NCBI RefSeq assembly: GCF_024713975.1
Contig: NC_091104.1
Coordinates: 12,729,580-12,793,579 of the forward strand
DNA: 64,000 nucleotides
Direction of reading: 5' to 3'
Origin: Paralichthys olivaceus
Taxonomy: Eukaryota > Chordata > Actinopteri > Pleuronectiformes > Paralichthyidae
This document shows, one piece after another, positions 35,801 to 46,702 of this stretch. Position 1 is the first letter of the stretch. Each line of letters begins with the position of its first letter. The notes beneath the pieces were generated by a model, which was given only the letters and a program-made list of their open reading frames with translations, was not told where the DNA came from and made no database searches. Made by a program: the position numbers and the translations under genes.

Positions 35801-38800
35801 TAGCAAACGATGCTATAACAGAACGGGACATAACTGTGCTTACATCCCCCAAAACAAACACAAGATTTGTGCTAGGCTTACATTTTTTTGCTTTCACGCC
35901 GAGCACAGGAATCCTCTGATGTGGAAAGAATGAATTTCAGAAAATTCATTCCCCAGCTTCCTCTTGTCACAAATACAGCGGGAGCCGTGTTTCTTGTGCT
36001 CCTCATTGTTGACAAGCAGACACCTTTATATTGCAGCCAGCGCTGTGTACCCGGGCAGCATTGTAAGCTGCGTACCGGTTCAGAGGAAGCATGCTCTGAA
36101 CGTCAAGATTTCAAAACTGAATCACTCAACAAGGCTGACACATTTTTAAACTCTCCTCTATAAAGTATATGACAAGAAAATCAAACGTCCTTTGTCGGGA
36201 TTTGTAGGACACGATTGATGTGTGCTTCACATATCCCACAATCCACTGCCCCCTAGGCAGTAGTTTAATCATACATTCAGGTAGTCCTTGTGAATTTGCC
36301 TTCAAGTGCTCATCACTTACTGACAAATATATCACATGAACAGAACCAATTATTGTAAAATGTCAGAGGAGGATGGAAACGATTGAAGGAATAAATAACA
36401 CTGTTGATGTGTGTTAAGAGCCTGGATGTGTTACCAGCGTCAGAGATAAACTGAAGTCACCATTAACTGGTAATCATCATGAGCCATTTCTACACTGTGG
36501 GGTGGAATTGAAGGGTTGAAGCACATAATGTAAAACAATCTGTAATCAGGAGACCGCAATTTAATTTTTCCCAGGGAAACCACGCCTGTCTGTTGGCATT
36601 TCCCGCCATGTTTGACTTCATGAGATGATGGTGAAAACCTGAACGCACCAGTAGCTCTGTCCTCATCTGGAGGGCTGGGGCACAGGCTCAGTGAGGCCTT
36701 CAGGAACATCTGAAAGGACCCACCGTCACGGGCCGCCTCCTTCAAAGTGTCTCGCTAGAATTGGCACACAGCTCGAGCATGAAAATACAGTTAATAAAAA
36801 AGAGATGTTTTTTAATACCAACTTATCCCTTTCAAATACCTATACCTGGAATTTGCACACATTAAACAGTGCATTTAAAATAATAACTTATTTAAAAAAG
36901 GCGTATGCTACTAACCCTGTATTGAAGGGATGATTGCTGTTATTGGTGTATAGCTCATTGATAGTGTTGTAAATGGAAACACTAGTGCCATCCCATGAAT
37001 CTCAAGTCTTGCATACAGCAGAAACCACTATTTTACTTGTTGGACTCTCCGGCATGAAATATTGCAGAATCGTTGACATTCTAACGAGCTCTTGGGAACT
37101 GTACACTACTAGATATCACTTCTTTTTGCCACTCTCAAAACAGCTCTTGACAGTGGCTGCTGCTGGTCTGTGGCAAAGAATAAGTGACTTCCAGGAACAG
37201 AAAATTGCAGTTTTATCTGGATAAAACTAATATACTTTAAAGACATGGAATTGGATCGGTATACTCGCCAATGTCCGATATCCGCATGTCCGATGCTGGT
37301 ATCAGTATTGAATGAAATTCAAAAAGGACCAATGAATCATCTGGATTTCTTTTTGCTGTCGGATTAGATTCAATATTGACTAAATGTCCACAACAAATCC
37401 CACCACTGGATTACAGACAGGGCTGCTCCATGAAGCGATCCTCCTTCTACCCATCAGATGAATATGAAAGACTCTGGAGACGCAGCGAGCTGACACAGCC
37501 CCTCCAGACACCGCACCCCCACCATGTTCGTTCTGTCAGGCAGCCTTGTTATTGACTTGAACGACACACCTAAAATTCAATAGCCTTCAGCTTAGTGTCA
37601 GTGAACTGACAGATCTCCTCTCTCACAGAAAAAAAATATGATCTTTTGAGTCTTATTATTTCAACGATGAGATGACTGGAGCTTCACTCGTACGCCAGTG
37701 GACTTGATCTACCCTAAATAAAATGCCTGCTCAAGGTTTTATAATCAGCTCCTCAATCAGCCAACAGAGACGTCTACAAAATATAATATCAGTCTTTAGA
37801 CTTCTAATCAGACAGGAAGTGAAGAAGTTGAATAATTACATCAGCTACTATTAGAGACATTGATTGGTTTTATCAGTGCACTCACTCGCTTGGACGCATT
37901 GATCACCAGCTGCAGGTACAGAGGCAAAGATCAGAATAGTTGTATCATTATTATTATTCATTTTACCGGTAGAGATTTTGAATATGCAGAAAATGAGCTG
38001 TAGTGTTTTTCATTAGATCTGGGTGACGTGAAAACAATCAATACCAGAATAATGAATTGTTCTAAAGCTCAAACAGAGGATTCATTGATTGTTTGTTAGT
38101 AGTTAGTAATTTGTCAGGCACAACACTTTTCCAGTTTCAAATGGGCATTTACTTTTTATTTCTACATTTTTATCACGCATATCTTCATGGTCTCCTACTG
38201 TACTGAAGCTTTAGTGTTGTCCTTTAGTTTAAAATCCCTTTGGATAAAAGCATCCGCCCATTCAGAAAATGTGAAAGAATTAAGAATATAAGCTTAAAAT
38301 ACAATAATTAAGAATTGTCCTCAGCATTTACTCAATCTTATTAATGTTAAATTCAATTACTGTGACCCAGTGGAAGTATGATAATATATGTATTATCTAT
38401 CAAATATATGATATAAGATATAAGACTGCAGACCATAGTATATAATGATGGATGGTGCTCTTGATTATTTGACGTGTATTTTAGTTTTTTAGATTGGCCC
38501 ATGTCCCATCCACTAACATGGAGAAGACAGGGTCTATGACTATACTGCAGCCAGCCACCAGGTGGCTTATATATAGTCAATGCTGCAAACATGACGTACA
38601 ACAGTCACGTGTAAAAACAGATGAAAGCTGAACGATTATTTCCATCATGGTCTTATTAGAGAAATAATAAACAAACATGTTTGGCATATGTTATTGGCAC
38701 CTACTTCTTTACCATAATATAAAACCTGTCTCAGTCTAATGTTGCTGTAATGATCCTGTTTTGTAAAACAGCAGTGTACCGGCCTGAGTGTGAAACTTTA

Positions 38801-40309
38801 CCCATAGCACTCAGGAAACTATCCAGGAACTGCAATATTTACAGAGCAGAAATATAAATATACTGACTTCTGATGTTGATAAGTTTTGGGGATCTGTGTA
38901 AGCAGACCGTGGCACCGCAATCAGTGTGATTGAACTTGGTCCCCGACAAATATTAATGTTGCACTATCTACTGTGGCAGGGCTGCCTTCCTGAGCATGAA
39001 TCTAGTCCTGACAAATGAAGTGTGTGAGCCAAGGCCACCAGTGACCGCTGAAATCTAAAAATTAATCTGAATAATTAACAGGAGCTTTTTGTGCAATTAC
39101 AGCCTGACCTGCCATATTTAACAACTCAATATTTCCTGAGCTTGTTTAGTAATCCATACATTTTGTCCTCAGTTTTTCCTAAATGACGGTAAGAGTCATC
39201 CCTATAAATCAAAACCACCATAGTTATATATTCATGATTCTCATGGAGGTCACATTATTGATCGTTATTATCGATTGGGCACATTAAAAAAAGATCACTT
39301 TAAAAAATAATGGCTTCAGGAAACTCCCCTGGGGGACCCCACAAATCACAAATTAAGGACTTCCGTCCCTAACATCTTCTTTTTCAAATCTAACTGTAAA
39401 ATAGGATCAAACCCATTTCATGGATGCTTTACGACCACAGTGTAAAATTCTCAGTTTTAAAGTTGTATTTAAAACTACTAAAACCCTGTTGTACATTCAT
39501 ATTGTGCTGCTCTGTCCTTCAGCTCTCCTTGTCAAAACGGAGGCACGTGTACAGACACCAGCGGTTCAGCAGCCTCCACTTCCTGTTTATGTCCCCCTGG
39601 ATTTTCCGGAGACTTCTGCGAGATCAGCGTTGACAGCTGCCAGCCTAACCCCTGCCTTAATGGTGGCAACTGTACAAATCACGGCCTGGCCTTCACCTGT
39701 CTCTGTCCGCACGGCTTCACCGGCTTTACGTGTAACAACACCAGCAGCCTGTCGCCCTGCGCCGGCCAGCCCTGTGCCAACGGCAGCACATGTGTTGGTC
39801 AGCCTGACGGAACCTTCCGGTGTGTTTGCCAGAAACGGTTTACAGGTCCCACATGTTCCCTGCAGCACAGACCGAAAGCCAAGCCTAAGCCTAAGCCTGC
39901 CAGGCCTGCGGACCACAAGGCGTTTGCACTGACCCCGCAGCATTACTCCCTTCCTGCTCACGCCTTCCACAGGCTCCTCAGACCGCCTGAGAGAGACCTG
40001 CTTAAGATCACCCTGAAGGAGACCGTCCACTCCCCCGGTGTGCTCGTCACCCAGGGTCAGCTCATTTGCTTCGGCATACTGGCCCTGCTCACCTGCCTGG
40101 TCATCCTGGGTACCACGGGCATCGTGTTTTTTGGCCGCTGCGAGACGTGGCTGGCTAACGCCAAGTACAACCAGCTTGTTCGGCAGCAAAGGGAACACCT
40201 GCTGAGGGACAACGGCGGTAATCAGGAAGAGCCGGAGCACTCAGTGAACATCATCCTGCCGGAGAAGATTAGACTCACAAGCTTTGGGAGACACTACACA
40301 TCCATTTGA
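32819..40309 (+). CDS. dlk1: delta-like non-canonical Notch ligand 1 (five coding exons, 390 aa)
   Basis: Coding segments are 32819-32870, 33053-33113, 33548-33678, 34446-34587 and 39523-40309. All have GT-AG borders, and the joined frame stays open for 390 codons (human DLK1 has 383). The start ATG has A at -3 and begins a signal peptide (about 1-17, MHLTAVVLILAVTGIAKG). Six EGF repeats follow at about 21-48, 51-79, 86-118, 125-161, 168-199 and 208-240, and there is no DSL domain, as expected for this family. CSSRPC in EGF3 fits the O-glucose consensus. T96, T137 and T218 fit the O-fucose consensus. A KAKPKPKPARP linker (from 247) leads to a membrane segment at about 309-332 (LICFGILALLTCLVILGTTG) and a short cytoplasmic tail ending LTSFGRHYTSI. 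RCETW and VNIILPEKI in the tail match DLK1 rather than DLK2. The protein is a membrane or shed regulator of Notch signalling, adipogenesis and growth. The neighbour dio3 supports orthology. Confidence 0.97.
33784..33802 (+). repeat. (AC)n microsatellite in dlk1 intron
   Basis: About nine AC units in the intron between the third and fourth coding exons. Confidence 0.9.
36890..37110 (+). repeat. diverged dispersed repeat, copy B (partner at 17.1 kb)
   Basis: Shares GTATGCTACTAACCCTGTAT, GGATGATTGCTGTTATTGG and TGAAATATTGCAGAATCG with the 17.1 kb copy in the same order. The central part differs in length, so one or both copies are rearranged. It lies inside the long dlk1 intron. Confidence 0.55.
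37245..37330 (+). repeat. possible dispersed repeat fragment
   Basis: GGATCGGTATACTCGCCAAT, GTCCGATATCCGCATGTCCG and GCTGGTATCAGTATTG resemble the end of a fish element rich in ATCGGTATC and CCGATA words. It is a single copy in this window and the family is named from memory only. Confidence 0.4.
38490..38590 (+). repeat. dispersed MITE-like repeat, copy 2
   Basis: TTGGCCCATGTCCCATCCAC, ACTGCAGCCAGCCACCAGG and TTATATATAGTCAATGC form one end of the family also seen at 112-312 and 61.83-61.97 kb. The GGCCCATGTCCCATCCACT block is nearly identical to that at 61.83 kb. Confidence 0.7.
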
Positions 40310-40567
40310 TTGAATTGTCTGTTCCCTGCTCCCTCTGGAAGGAGCTTAATATGAATGTGTTAAAATAACAACAAAGGAAATATGCTGTACAGTCGTGTTT
40401 GTAAGGTTAGAGATTCTGGACGACAGTGGAATATAACTGAATGTACAGGTAGAGTTGGAAGTAAACTGGATGACACTTCTTTCAGTATTTCAAATTAAAC
40501 TAAGTAATGATACCAATGATTTTTCATTTGTTCACAAATGAAAGGTCAGATTTTATTACCATTTCTA

Positions 40568-40830
40568 GAGCTGCAATGATTGATCAGAGTAGACCTCCAG
40601 AAAATTAACTGGCAACTATTTTGATTATATATGAATAATTTCAGTCTTTTGTGAAAATGTGAAACATTTGCTGCTATGATGATGAAACTGAATGTCTTTT
40701 GGTATTGGACTTTAAAATACACCACAATAGGCTGTAGGATATTTGACTGAACTTATGTAATTTTTTCTGTTATTTCTGAGATAAAATCACAAGTTGAGAA
40801 AACCACAATCAATTTGAATAATTAAAATGT
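40568..40830 (+). repeat. dispersed fish repeat (AGAGCTGCAACTAA type), copy 2, in dlk1 3' UTR
   Basis: AGAGCTGCAATGATTGATCA, CCAGAAAATTAACTGGCAAC, TATTTTGATTATATATG, AAACATTTGCTGC and AAACTGAATGTCTTTTGG follow the block order of the family. If the distal polyadenylation signal is used, this element is part of the dlk1 mRNA. Confidence 0.6.
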
Positions 40831-40913
40831 CCTGCAGTCCTAACAAATCTCCATACAACATACTGTGAATTTTCCATTTCATTAATACACATAGTGAGTT
40901 TGTAGATATGTGT

Positions 40914-40919
40914 AATAAA
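40914..40919 (+). terminator. dlk1: candidate proximal dlk1 polyadenylation signal (AATAAA)
   Basis: AATAAA in the context ATGTGTAATAAAAACGTG, about 605 bp after the stop codon. The downstream GT-rich element is weak. Confidence 0.4.
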
Positions 40920-41910
40920 AACGTGTATTACTACATTCCACCAAAAACAGCTTGACTTTCAAATACTGAATGTAATAACTCACTAATAACAGTGTTGCTG
41001 TATTTATGTACCTGGAAGTCATTCCCCATATACTATTGAATTTGCTTTGTAGATGCATCACTTTAGATATTGGTTTTAAAGGGATATACGTAGATGTTAA
41101 AGACATGGATTATTTGTAGGACTGAGCAATATGGCCAAAATTATAAAATAATTTCCTATTATTTATTTTAAGTTCAAAGAATTTTGAAGGTTTTGGTTTA
41201 AACTCTTTATGAGCAGAGAATGACCAACACTTTAAAACATTTTACAAATCTGAGGCAGATGAAGTATGTGTTATACCTCCTCATTGTGCTTGCACAAAGC
41301 AATATATCCATAAATATAGTGACCTTTTGTTATATTGCTATTGATGATATTGCAAGAATTGTTGATATCGTTTTATTAGATATTTCACAGCTCCTGGAGA
41401 AATGCCACTTCCTGTCTTAATTAATCTGTTTGTATCCCTGCTATGAACGTCTTCACGCCTTCATCTCTTCATCAGCTCTAGTAAGATTTTTCCAACACTG
41501 TTTCTTACTTAGAGATTGAGAGTTTCACAGATAAACCACCATGCATCTGTTACCCAGTAAATATGTCGTTAAACAAGTGTCACACTTTTCAAACTGTAAA
41601 ATATTCAGTACTGTGATATGAGGATTTGTGAGGCATATGTTCAGCTCACATTCAGCCTGCAAGCAGATACTGTAAATAATGTGGTGAGCTTTGTTTATCT
41701 TGTGCTGTTAACATCAGAGTTACATTTCAGGTTGTGTTTTTCATTGTGCTCATCAACCTGTGGACTGTGCATCAAAAGACTTAGGTCAAAAAAACATTTA
41801 CAGGTGGCATTTCTACAGAGGGCGGAGACTGTGCAGAACCTTTTTGTATTTTTTCCAAGTCTGCGATTCTTGTTGTGCCAAATATTGTATGATGTTTATT
41901 CTACGTTTTT

Positions 41911-41916
41911 AATAAA
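41911..41916 (+). terminator. dlk1: candidate distal dlk1 polyadenylation signal (AATAAA)
   Basis: AATAAA in the context TACGTTTTTAATAAATATA, about 1.6 kb after the stop codon. It is followed within 40 bases by a T/G-rich stretch (TTCCCTTTTGTGAAGGTGAC), which fits a cleavage site. Confidence 0.5.
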
Positions 41917-41930
41917 TATATATATAACAA

Positions 41931-44900
41931 AACTATTCCCTTTTGTGAAGGTGACTTTAGTCTTGTTTTTGATTGATATCAACATCTTAAAGACCACCAG
42001 ATTTAAACTGATCTCCTTCTGCTGCTGTCTCCACACAAAATACAAAATCTGATATTTGGTTCTGCTAACACATCTGAGGTTTACACATCCACTGTCCCCA
42101 AGTGGAAGATACAGATTCGGACAACAGTCTCTGTCTCCACCTTGTGGTGCGAGTTATCTGCGGTGCATCGACAGAACTGCAGCACACAAACATCTCTATG
42201 GAGAAAGACAGATGATATCTGTGGTGATGTCAGGTGGTTAGAACACACTACTGTTGAGCAGAACTGTGATGTGACGGCCCCTTTAACTTGTCTTGTCCTG
42301 TCGAGCGCAACAAAACCAAGAGAATGCTGAGGAGGATGTTAATCGAGTTTGGTTTGTACGCACCCACGCTGTCCTGAGAAGAAGCTCCATGAGGCAACGT
42401 CAGTGAGAACATCTGTGTGGGTGGATAACAGGAACACAGGGGCTTTAAAACATGAATATTTGTTTCCTCTGGCTGCTGTTGTAGGATAAATATGTACCAC
42501 ACTAAAGCACTAATGACTCATATCAGTCACTTTTTTGTTTTTGTGCAAATCGCCTATTGACCAGATTCAAATTTAGTGCTGTTGATTGAAATAACTACAG
42601 TTTTTGAGGTTTTATTTGTGTGTGCTTTAATCTGAAACCTTTACATTTAAAACACAGTTTGCCATAAACTGCATCTCACCGATGTTATTTAAAGCAGAAG
42701 CGAGTGAGTCAGCTCTTCTGCTTTCATGTCACTCTCCAAAGAAGCCAACAGAGAGCAGTGCTGCAGCAGGTAGGTTTCTGCCCGCTGTGCTTCAGGCTCG
42801 ATTTAAAAAGTCTAGAAAATGCATGTCATCGCTCAGTGTGACCACGAGGTGTCATCCATCCAACAGAGGATGGAGGAAATGCTGTGGTGTGATGTGTCAC
42901 TTCTGTGGAAACACTGGATTTTGAAGTTAATTGTGACTAATTGACTGTTTTCACACACAATTGCAGCAACTGTGGTTTCTAGAGGCTGTATTCAAATTCC
43001 AGATTATTATTTTCTACAAGTATCATGTGTTAAAAAAATATGATATTATAACGTATGAGAGGAACAGCTGAATTGAATTGATGTGATAACAATTTCCTCA
43101 TTTCCAATTTTGCTGCTTTCCTTATGTACAATGATGCAAAAACTGTAACAGGAGATGAGGATCAGTTGCTGGGCTATTTCAGTTCAGCGTTCGAGTGACA
43201 TTTTAGTGGGTTTTTTTGTTTTCTGCCACACTACATAAAACCATTTCTCACTCCAGACTGAACATTATTGGAAAACGTCTCTGGGACTCCTGCTGCGTTA
43301 CTGCAAGTCCCTGACCTTCAAAAGCAGCCTTAAAAATCTCTGGTGGTCGAGGAGCTCGGCACAACAGGGATCAGTTACATAGGTAGAAGGAGTTACAATG
43401 TTAGACTGCGTATTAGTATTTAATCAGCATGGGTAGTGCATGTATTAGTCTTTTTCTAAATGCTGTAACTGGGCATTAAAAGCTTCATTTCAGGGTTAAA
43501 TCAGAACTTCAAATAAAGGTTTTTGAATAACTTTTGTCAGATGAACACCTACAGTTCTCTCAATTCCAGGAAAAAATGTCCATGGTTTTCAAAATGTCTT
43601 CTTATGTTTGTTTATACCAGTAAAAAGATGATTGTTTGCATAGTTTTTAAATTAACTAAATGAGGTTTCACTTTGTGCTGAGGCCCCAGGGTTCCCACCA
43701 CTAGATATTCATTTGCGGAGTTATGGCCCTGAGGAGGGAAAGGGCCCTCACCTTCAAAGCTGACCAGAGAAGCTATAAAAAAATACACCTCAGCAGACCC
43801 ATTGAGTTCCCTTCGAGTCATAAAACATAATCAGGAAAAAAAAAAGAGTGAAATCTCTCCCCGAAGCCTGAGACCCTTTAACCCTTAGTTCCTGTGCGCC
43901 TCACCACTGACGGATGAGACCTAATATCCATGGAAAATCACATATGGAAAGAATCCAGATCCAAAATGTTCCAGTCAGGGTTTGGTTTCAGGGGTGCACA
44001 CTGGACAAACTGGAAGTTTCACAACATTTCACAGAGGCAGGTACCACTCGGTCAATCTGTCAGCTCCACACACAGCAAACACTCTGCGCTCGTGTGTTCA
44101 ATATGTTCAATGTGTTTAATGTGTTCCAGATGAGCTCACTGTGAAACCCAGACAGCTCTGATGACAATGTACTTCAACACTCTCTTACTGGTTCCCTGTC
44201 TTTTTGCCTTGTGACCAATTGCATTCTGCAGATCTGTTGTTTATGATCAGGTCCATCAAAGCAATCTTCTTTCCTTTTTCCTGTTTATATGAATACAGTT
44301 AGAGCCTGGTCTGAGTATAACAGAGATAATTTAACTTTTAATATACAGAAAATTAGAGTTTATTTGAAGAAAATATCTCAAAATGCATATAGGTTTGTGG
44401 TGCATCATGAATTTCTGCTTTCTTTTCTTAAATGGACTCACTTAGGCCAGCAACTGACTTTGATCTACATTTAGATGGTTATCATTACACAAATAATCAG
44501 AACATAGTGAAAATAGTGAAACACAAGGTGAGGTGGTCTTACCTGAGCAACCAAAAGTGAAACATCAAAATGCAGTGTATCAATAAGAATAATGAGATTT
44601 GAGAAGATGAATCAGATGTTTGGTATTTTTGCTTGATAATTGACGACTGAAAGACGAATTGATAATCAAAATACTTTTTATGGACTGACTAGGTGATTAA
44701 TGACATAGGTTTAAAGTCATAACTCTATATTGCTGTGCTATTAAACATTATTCAAACATACTGTTATGTTACCTCACCGAGCACCAATGTTGAGTGTGAA
44801 CCTGCAGCAGAAGATAAGATTTCCTGACAATCAGGGATTGAACACTGGAAGGATGAGATCCTTTTCAACCCAAACCTGAGAAGCTTCTCCCTTCCAACAT

Positions 44901-46154
44901 TACAGACATCACGTGACATCCAGTTTGCAGCAGACGAGGCTGTGATTCATACCCAGCGTTTTTCCTGGTAAAAGAAAAAACCCAACACTTTACTAACAGT
45001 GAGCATCCTTTGAGAGTCTTAAAACCCTGTGGTGTTGTGTCTACACTGATTTATGCCCCATTTGTGAATGTGCCTCCTTGGTGGGGGTAAACTGCACCAG
45101 ACTCGACCATGAATAATGTCATATGTGGAGGCGGGGGGGACCAAAACATCTGATGAGATGTTGGTCCACACACAGGTTGTGTCGGTGTTTGTGTCACATA
45201 TCTGGTTTCTGAGGCGCTGCTTCCCTGCTGCGTCTTCACTGTGTCATGACTCCTATCTGAGGGTTGTGACTCATGGTATTGATTGTATGATTTCAGATAT
45301 AATGAAGTCTCATGGGAGCGATCGGTCAGCATTAAATCACTGCAGTTACATGCATTCGTTTCCATGGGAATTCTGAACACAGTTAAACGCCTCCACTCGT
45401 AACACTTGGAGCGCTAAGCTGTGAAAACATTTGTGTGTTTAGACCCTTATAGGTGGATATATCACTCAGCATAATAGGATCAAGTGTGATTATCCTCACT
45501 TAATTGTAGGAGGTCAAAGGCTTAGGAAGGGGCTGTGGTGAACAAAGCGCGGCTTCTTCGCTGCAGCATTAACCGGAGACCTATAATCACCATCTATACA
45601 GTTTTAAAAGAGGCTGACCACTAATTAGATACGACACACTTCAGCCTGATTGCAGGGACCAAACCAGATTTTTTGTTTCAGACAAACCTCAGTGAATGAA
45701 AAAGACATTGAGTAGAATAAACTGTGTCACATGAAAAGACAATACTGTTGAAAAAAAAGATTTCTGTTGCTCTTCCCTTTGAAAATATGTTCATTTTGCC
45801 ACAAATCAGCGTTAGAATATTGCTATAATTGAAGTTTTCCCGATACTTTTGATATGTTTGAAGGTTCAGTGAGGATTTCTCATTTTTAAAGTTATTTCAT
45901 ATGTTCTGCTTCATGCACAAATTTCAGATGCTGCATTTGAAAAGGGGATTTTTCTGCAGGAACCCAGGGGAGGTCAGTTGTCCTTTACTGTTCAGGAAAT
46001 TAAACATTCACCCTGTTCCTCTGCTACATGTATGAGACTGTGAAATCTATACACTGCATTGCTCTTATTACAACAACAAAATAAAGAACACAGCAGCTCC
46101 CTTGCACGCAGACAATAAAAATGGGAATATTTTATATGAAAAATTAAAAAAAAA
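41931..46154. other. dlk1-dio3 intergenic region
   Basis: This is the interval between the converging 3' ends of dlk1 and dio3. No reading frame resembles RTL1 or another retrotransposon Gag-Pol protein, and the longest frames are under 150 codons with no domain. I recognise no microRNA array or snoRNA, though structure-only RNAs cannot be excluded by eye. One diverged repeat copy lies near 44.6 kb. Confidence 0.6.
44600..44705 (-). repeat. dispersed fish repeat (AGAGCTGCAACTAA type), copy 3 fragment
   Basis: GGTATTTTTGCTTGATAATTG, GAATTGATAATCAAAATAC and GACTGACTAGGTGATTAATG resemble the distal part of the family seen at 28.8 and 40.6 kb. It is weakly conserved, and the orientation is a best guess. 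Confidence 0.4.
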
Positions 46155-46177
46155 AAAGCTGGAGTAGATCAAAGCTT

Positions 46178-46183
46178 TTTATT
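46178..46183 (-). terminator. dio3: dio3 polyadenylation signal
   Basis: TTTATT on the plus strand reads AATAAA on the dio3 strand. It lies about 520 bases after the dio3 stop and about 70 bases after the SECIS element, with a run of T on the mRNA strand (plus-strand A run at 46146-46157) just beyond. Confidence 0.7.
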
Positions 46184-46249
46184 GTATGAAAAATATATCC
46201 ATAAAACGTAACAATATGTACAAAACAGTTGAGAGCAGCAGCTTCACTG

Positions 46250-46332
46250 TGATCTCCAGTATGAAAAACATCAGTATCGGTTCTCTGGACTCAGCCCGTT
46301 TAAAAACCGAACTTCACAACAGTACTGAGGAG
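46250..46332 (-). promoter_or_regulatory. dio3: SECIS element in the dio3 3' UTR
   Basis: On the mRNA strand the core is GUGA (46317-46314), 12 bases, then AAA (46301-46299), and GA at 46272-46271 on the return strand. Helix II pairs AGU/ACU and UCGGUU/AACCGA with one bulged U. Above it an extra small stem, GGGC-UGA-GUCC, separates the AAA loop from the return strand, giving a form-2 SECIS. The tandem G.A quartet and the 12-base GUGA-to-AAA spacing match the consensus. It lies about 390 bases after the stop codon and would recruit SBP2 and the Sec elongation factor so that the TGA at 47116-47114 is read as selenocysteine. Confidence 0.9.
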
Positions 46333-46702
46333 CACAGTGATGCGCAAGACTCACCATCCCGAGGATTCAATGAAGGCGCATTTACACACGGAGAAGAAAT
46401 AAAAACAGAACTTTTGACACACAAATACTTTTGTTCACAGACAAACAAATTGTCTAAACAAAGCTTTTTTTCTGAATGGATCCTAACAGGATGCATGTGT
46501 CCAACACGACATGAAGGAGCCTACATTAGTACATCCGACAATGTTAAACAAATTACTTTGATCCAATCATATAAAAAATAAATACACTTAATAAACCATT
46601 AATGAAGAGACAGTCTATCTATCTGGAGTTATAATACTGAAAATTCTGCAGCATTGTTTCTTTCTGTTTTCTCACAGCATCTGTGGAATGATGGAAATGA
46701 AT

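Larger units (their letters stand above)
34588..39522 (+). other. dlk1: long dlk1 intron (4.9 kb) before the last exon
   Basis: It starts GTACCA after the AAC AG exon end and finishes CTGTCCTTCAG. It interrupts the codon for S129, within EGF4. It contains the repeat copies near 36.9, 37.25 and 38.5 kb. I see no nested gene, and short frames such as 35888-36163 have no recognisable features. Confidence 0.8.
40310..41930 (+). other. dlk1: dlk1 3' untranslated region (length inferred)
   Basis: Follows the TGA at 40307-40309. Two AATAAA signals are candidates for the mRNA end, at 40914 and 41911. The distal one is preceded by a T-rich segment and looks the better context, giving a 3' UTR of about 1.6 kb. 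Frames in this stretch are not genes. Confidence 0.5.

Noticed and set aside
39587..40240. 217-codon minus-strand reading frame
   Set aside because: Antisense to the last dlk1 exon, whose plus-strand translation is an unmistakable EGF and membrane protein.
41931..46154. RTL1, MEG3 or microRNA cluster between dlk1 and dio3
   Set aside because: No long frame or Gag-Pol-like protein is present and no tandem hairpin array is visible. Non-coding RNA cannot be ruled out by eye, but nothing supports it.
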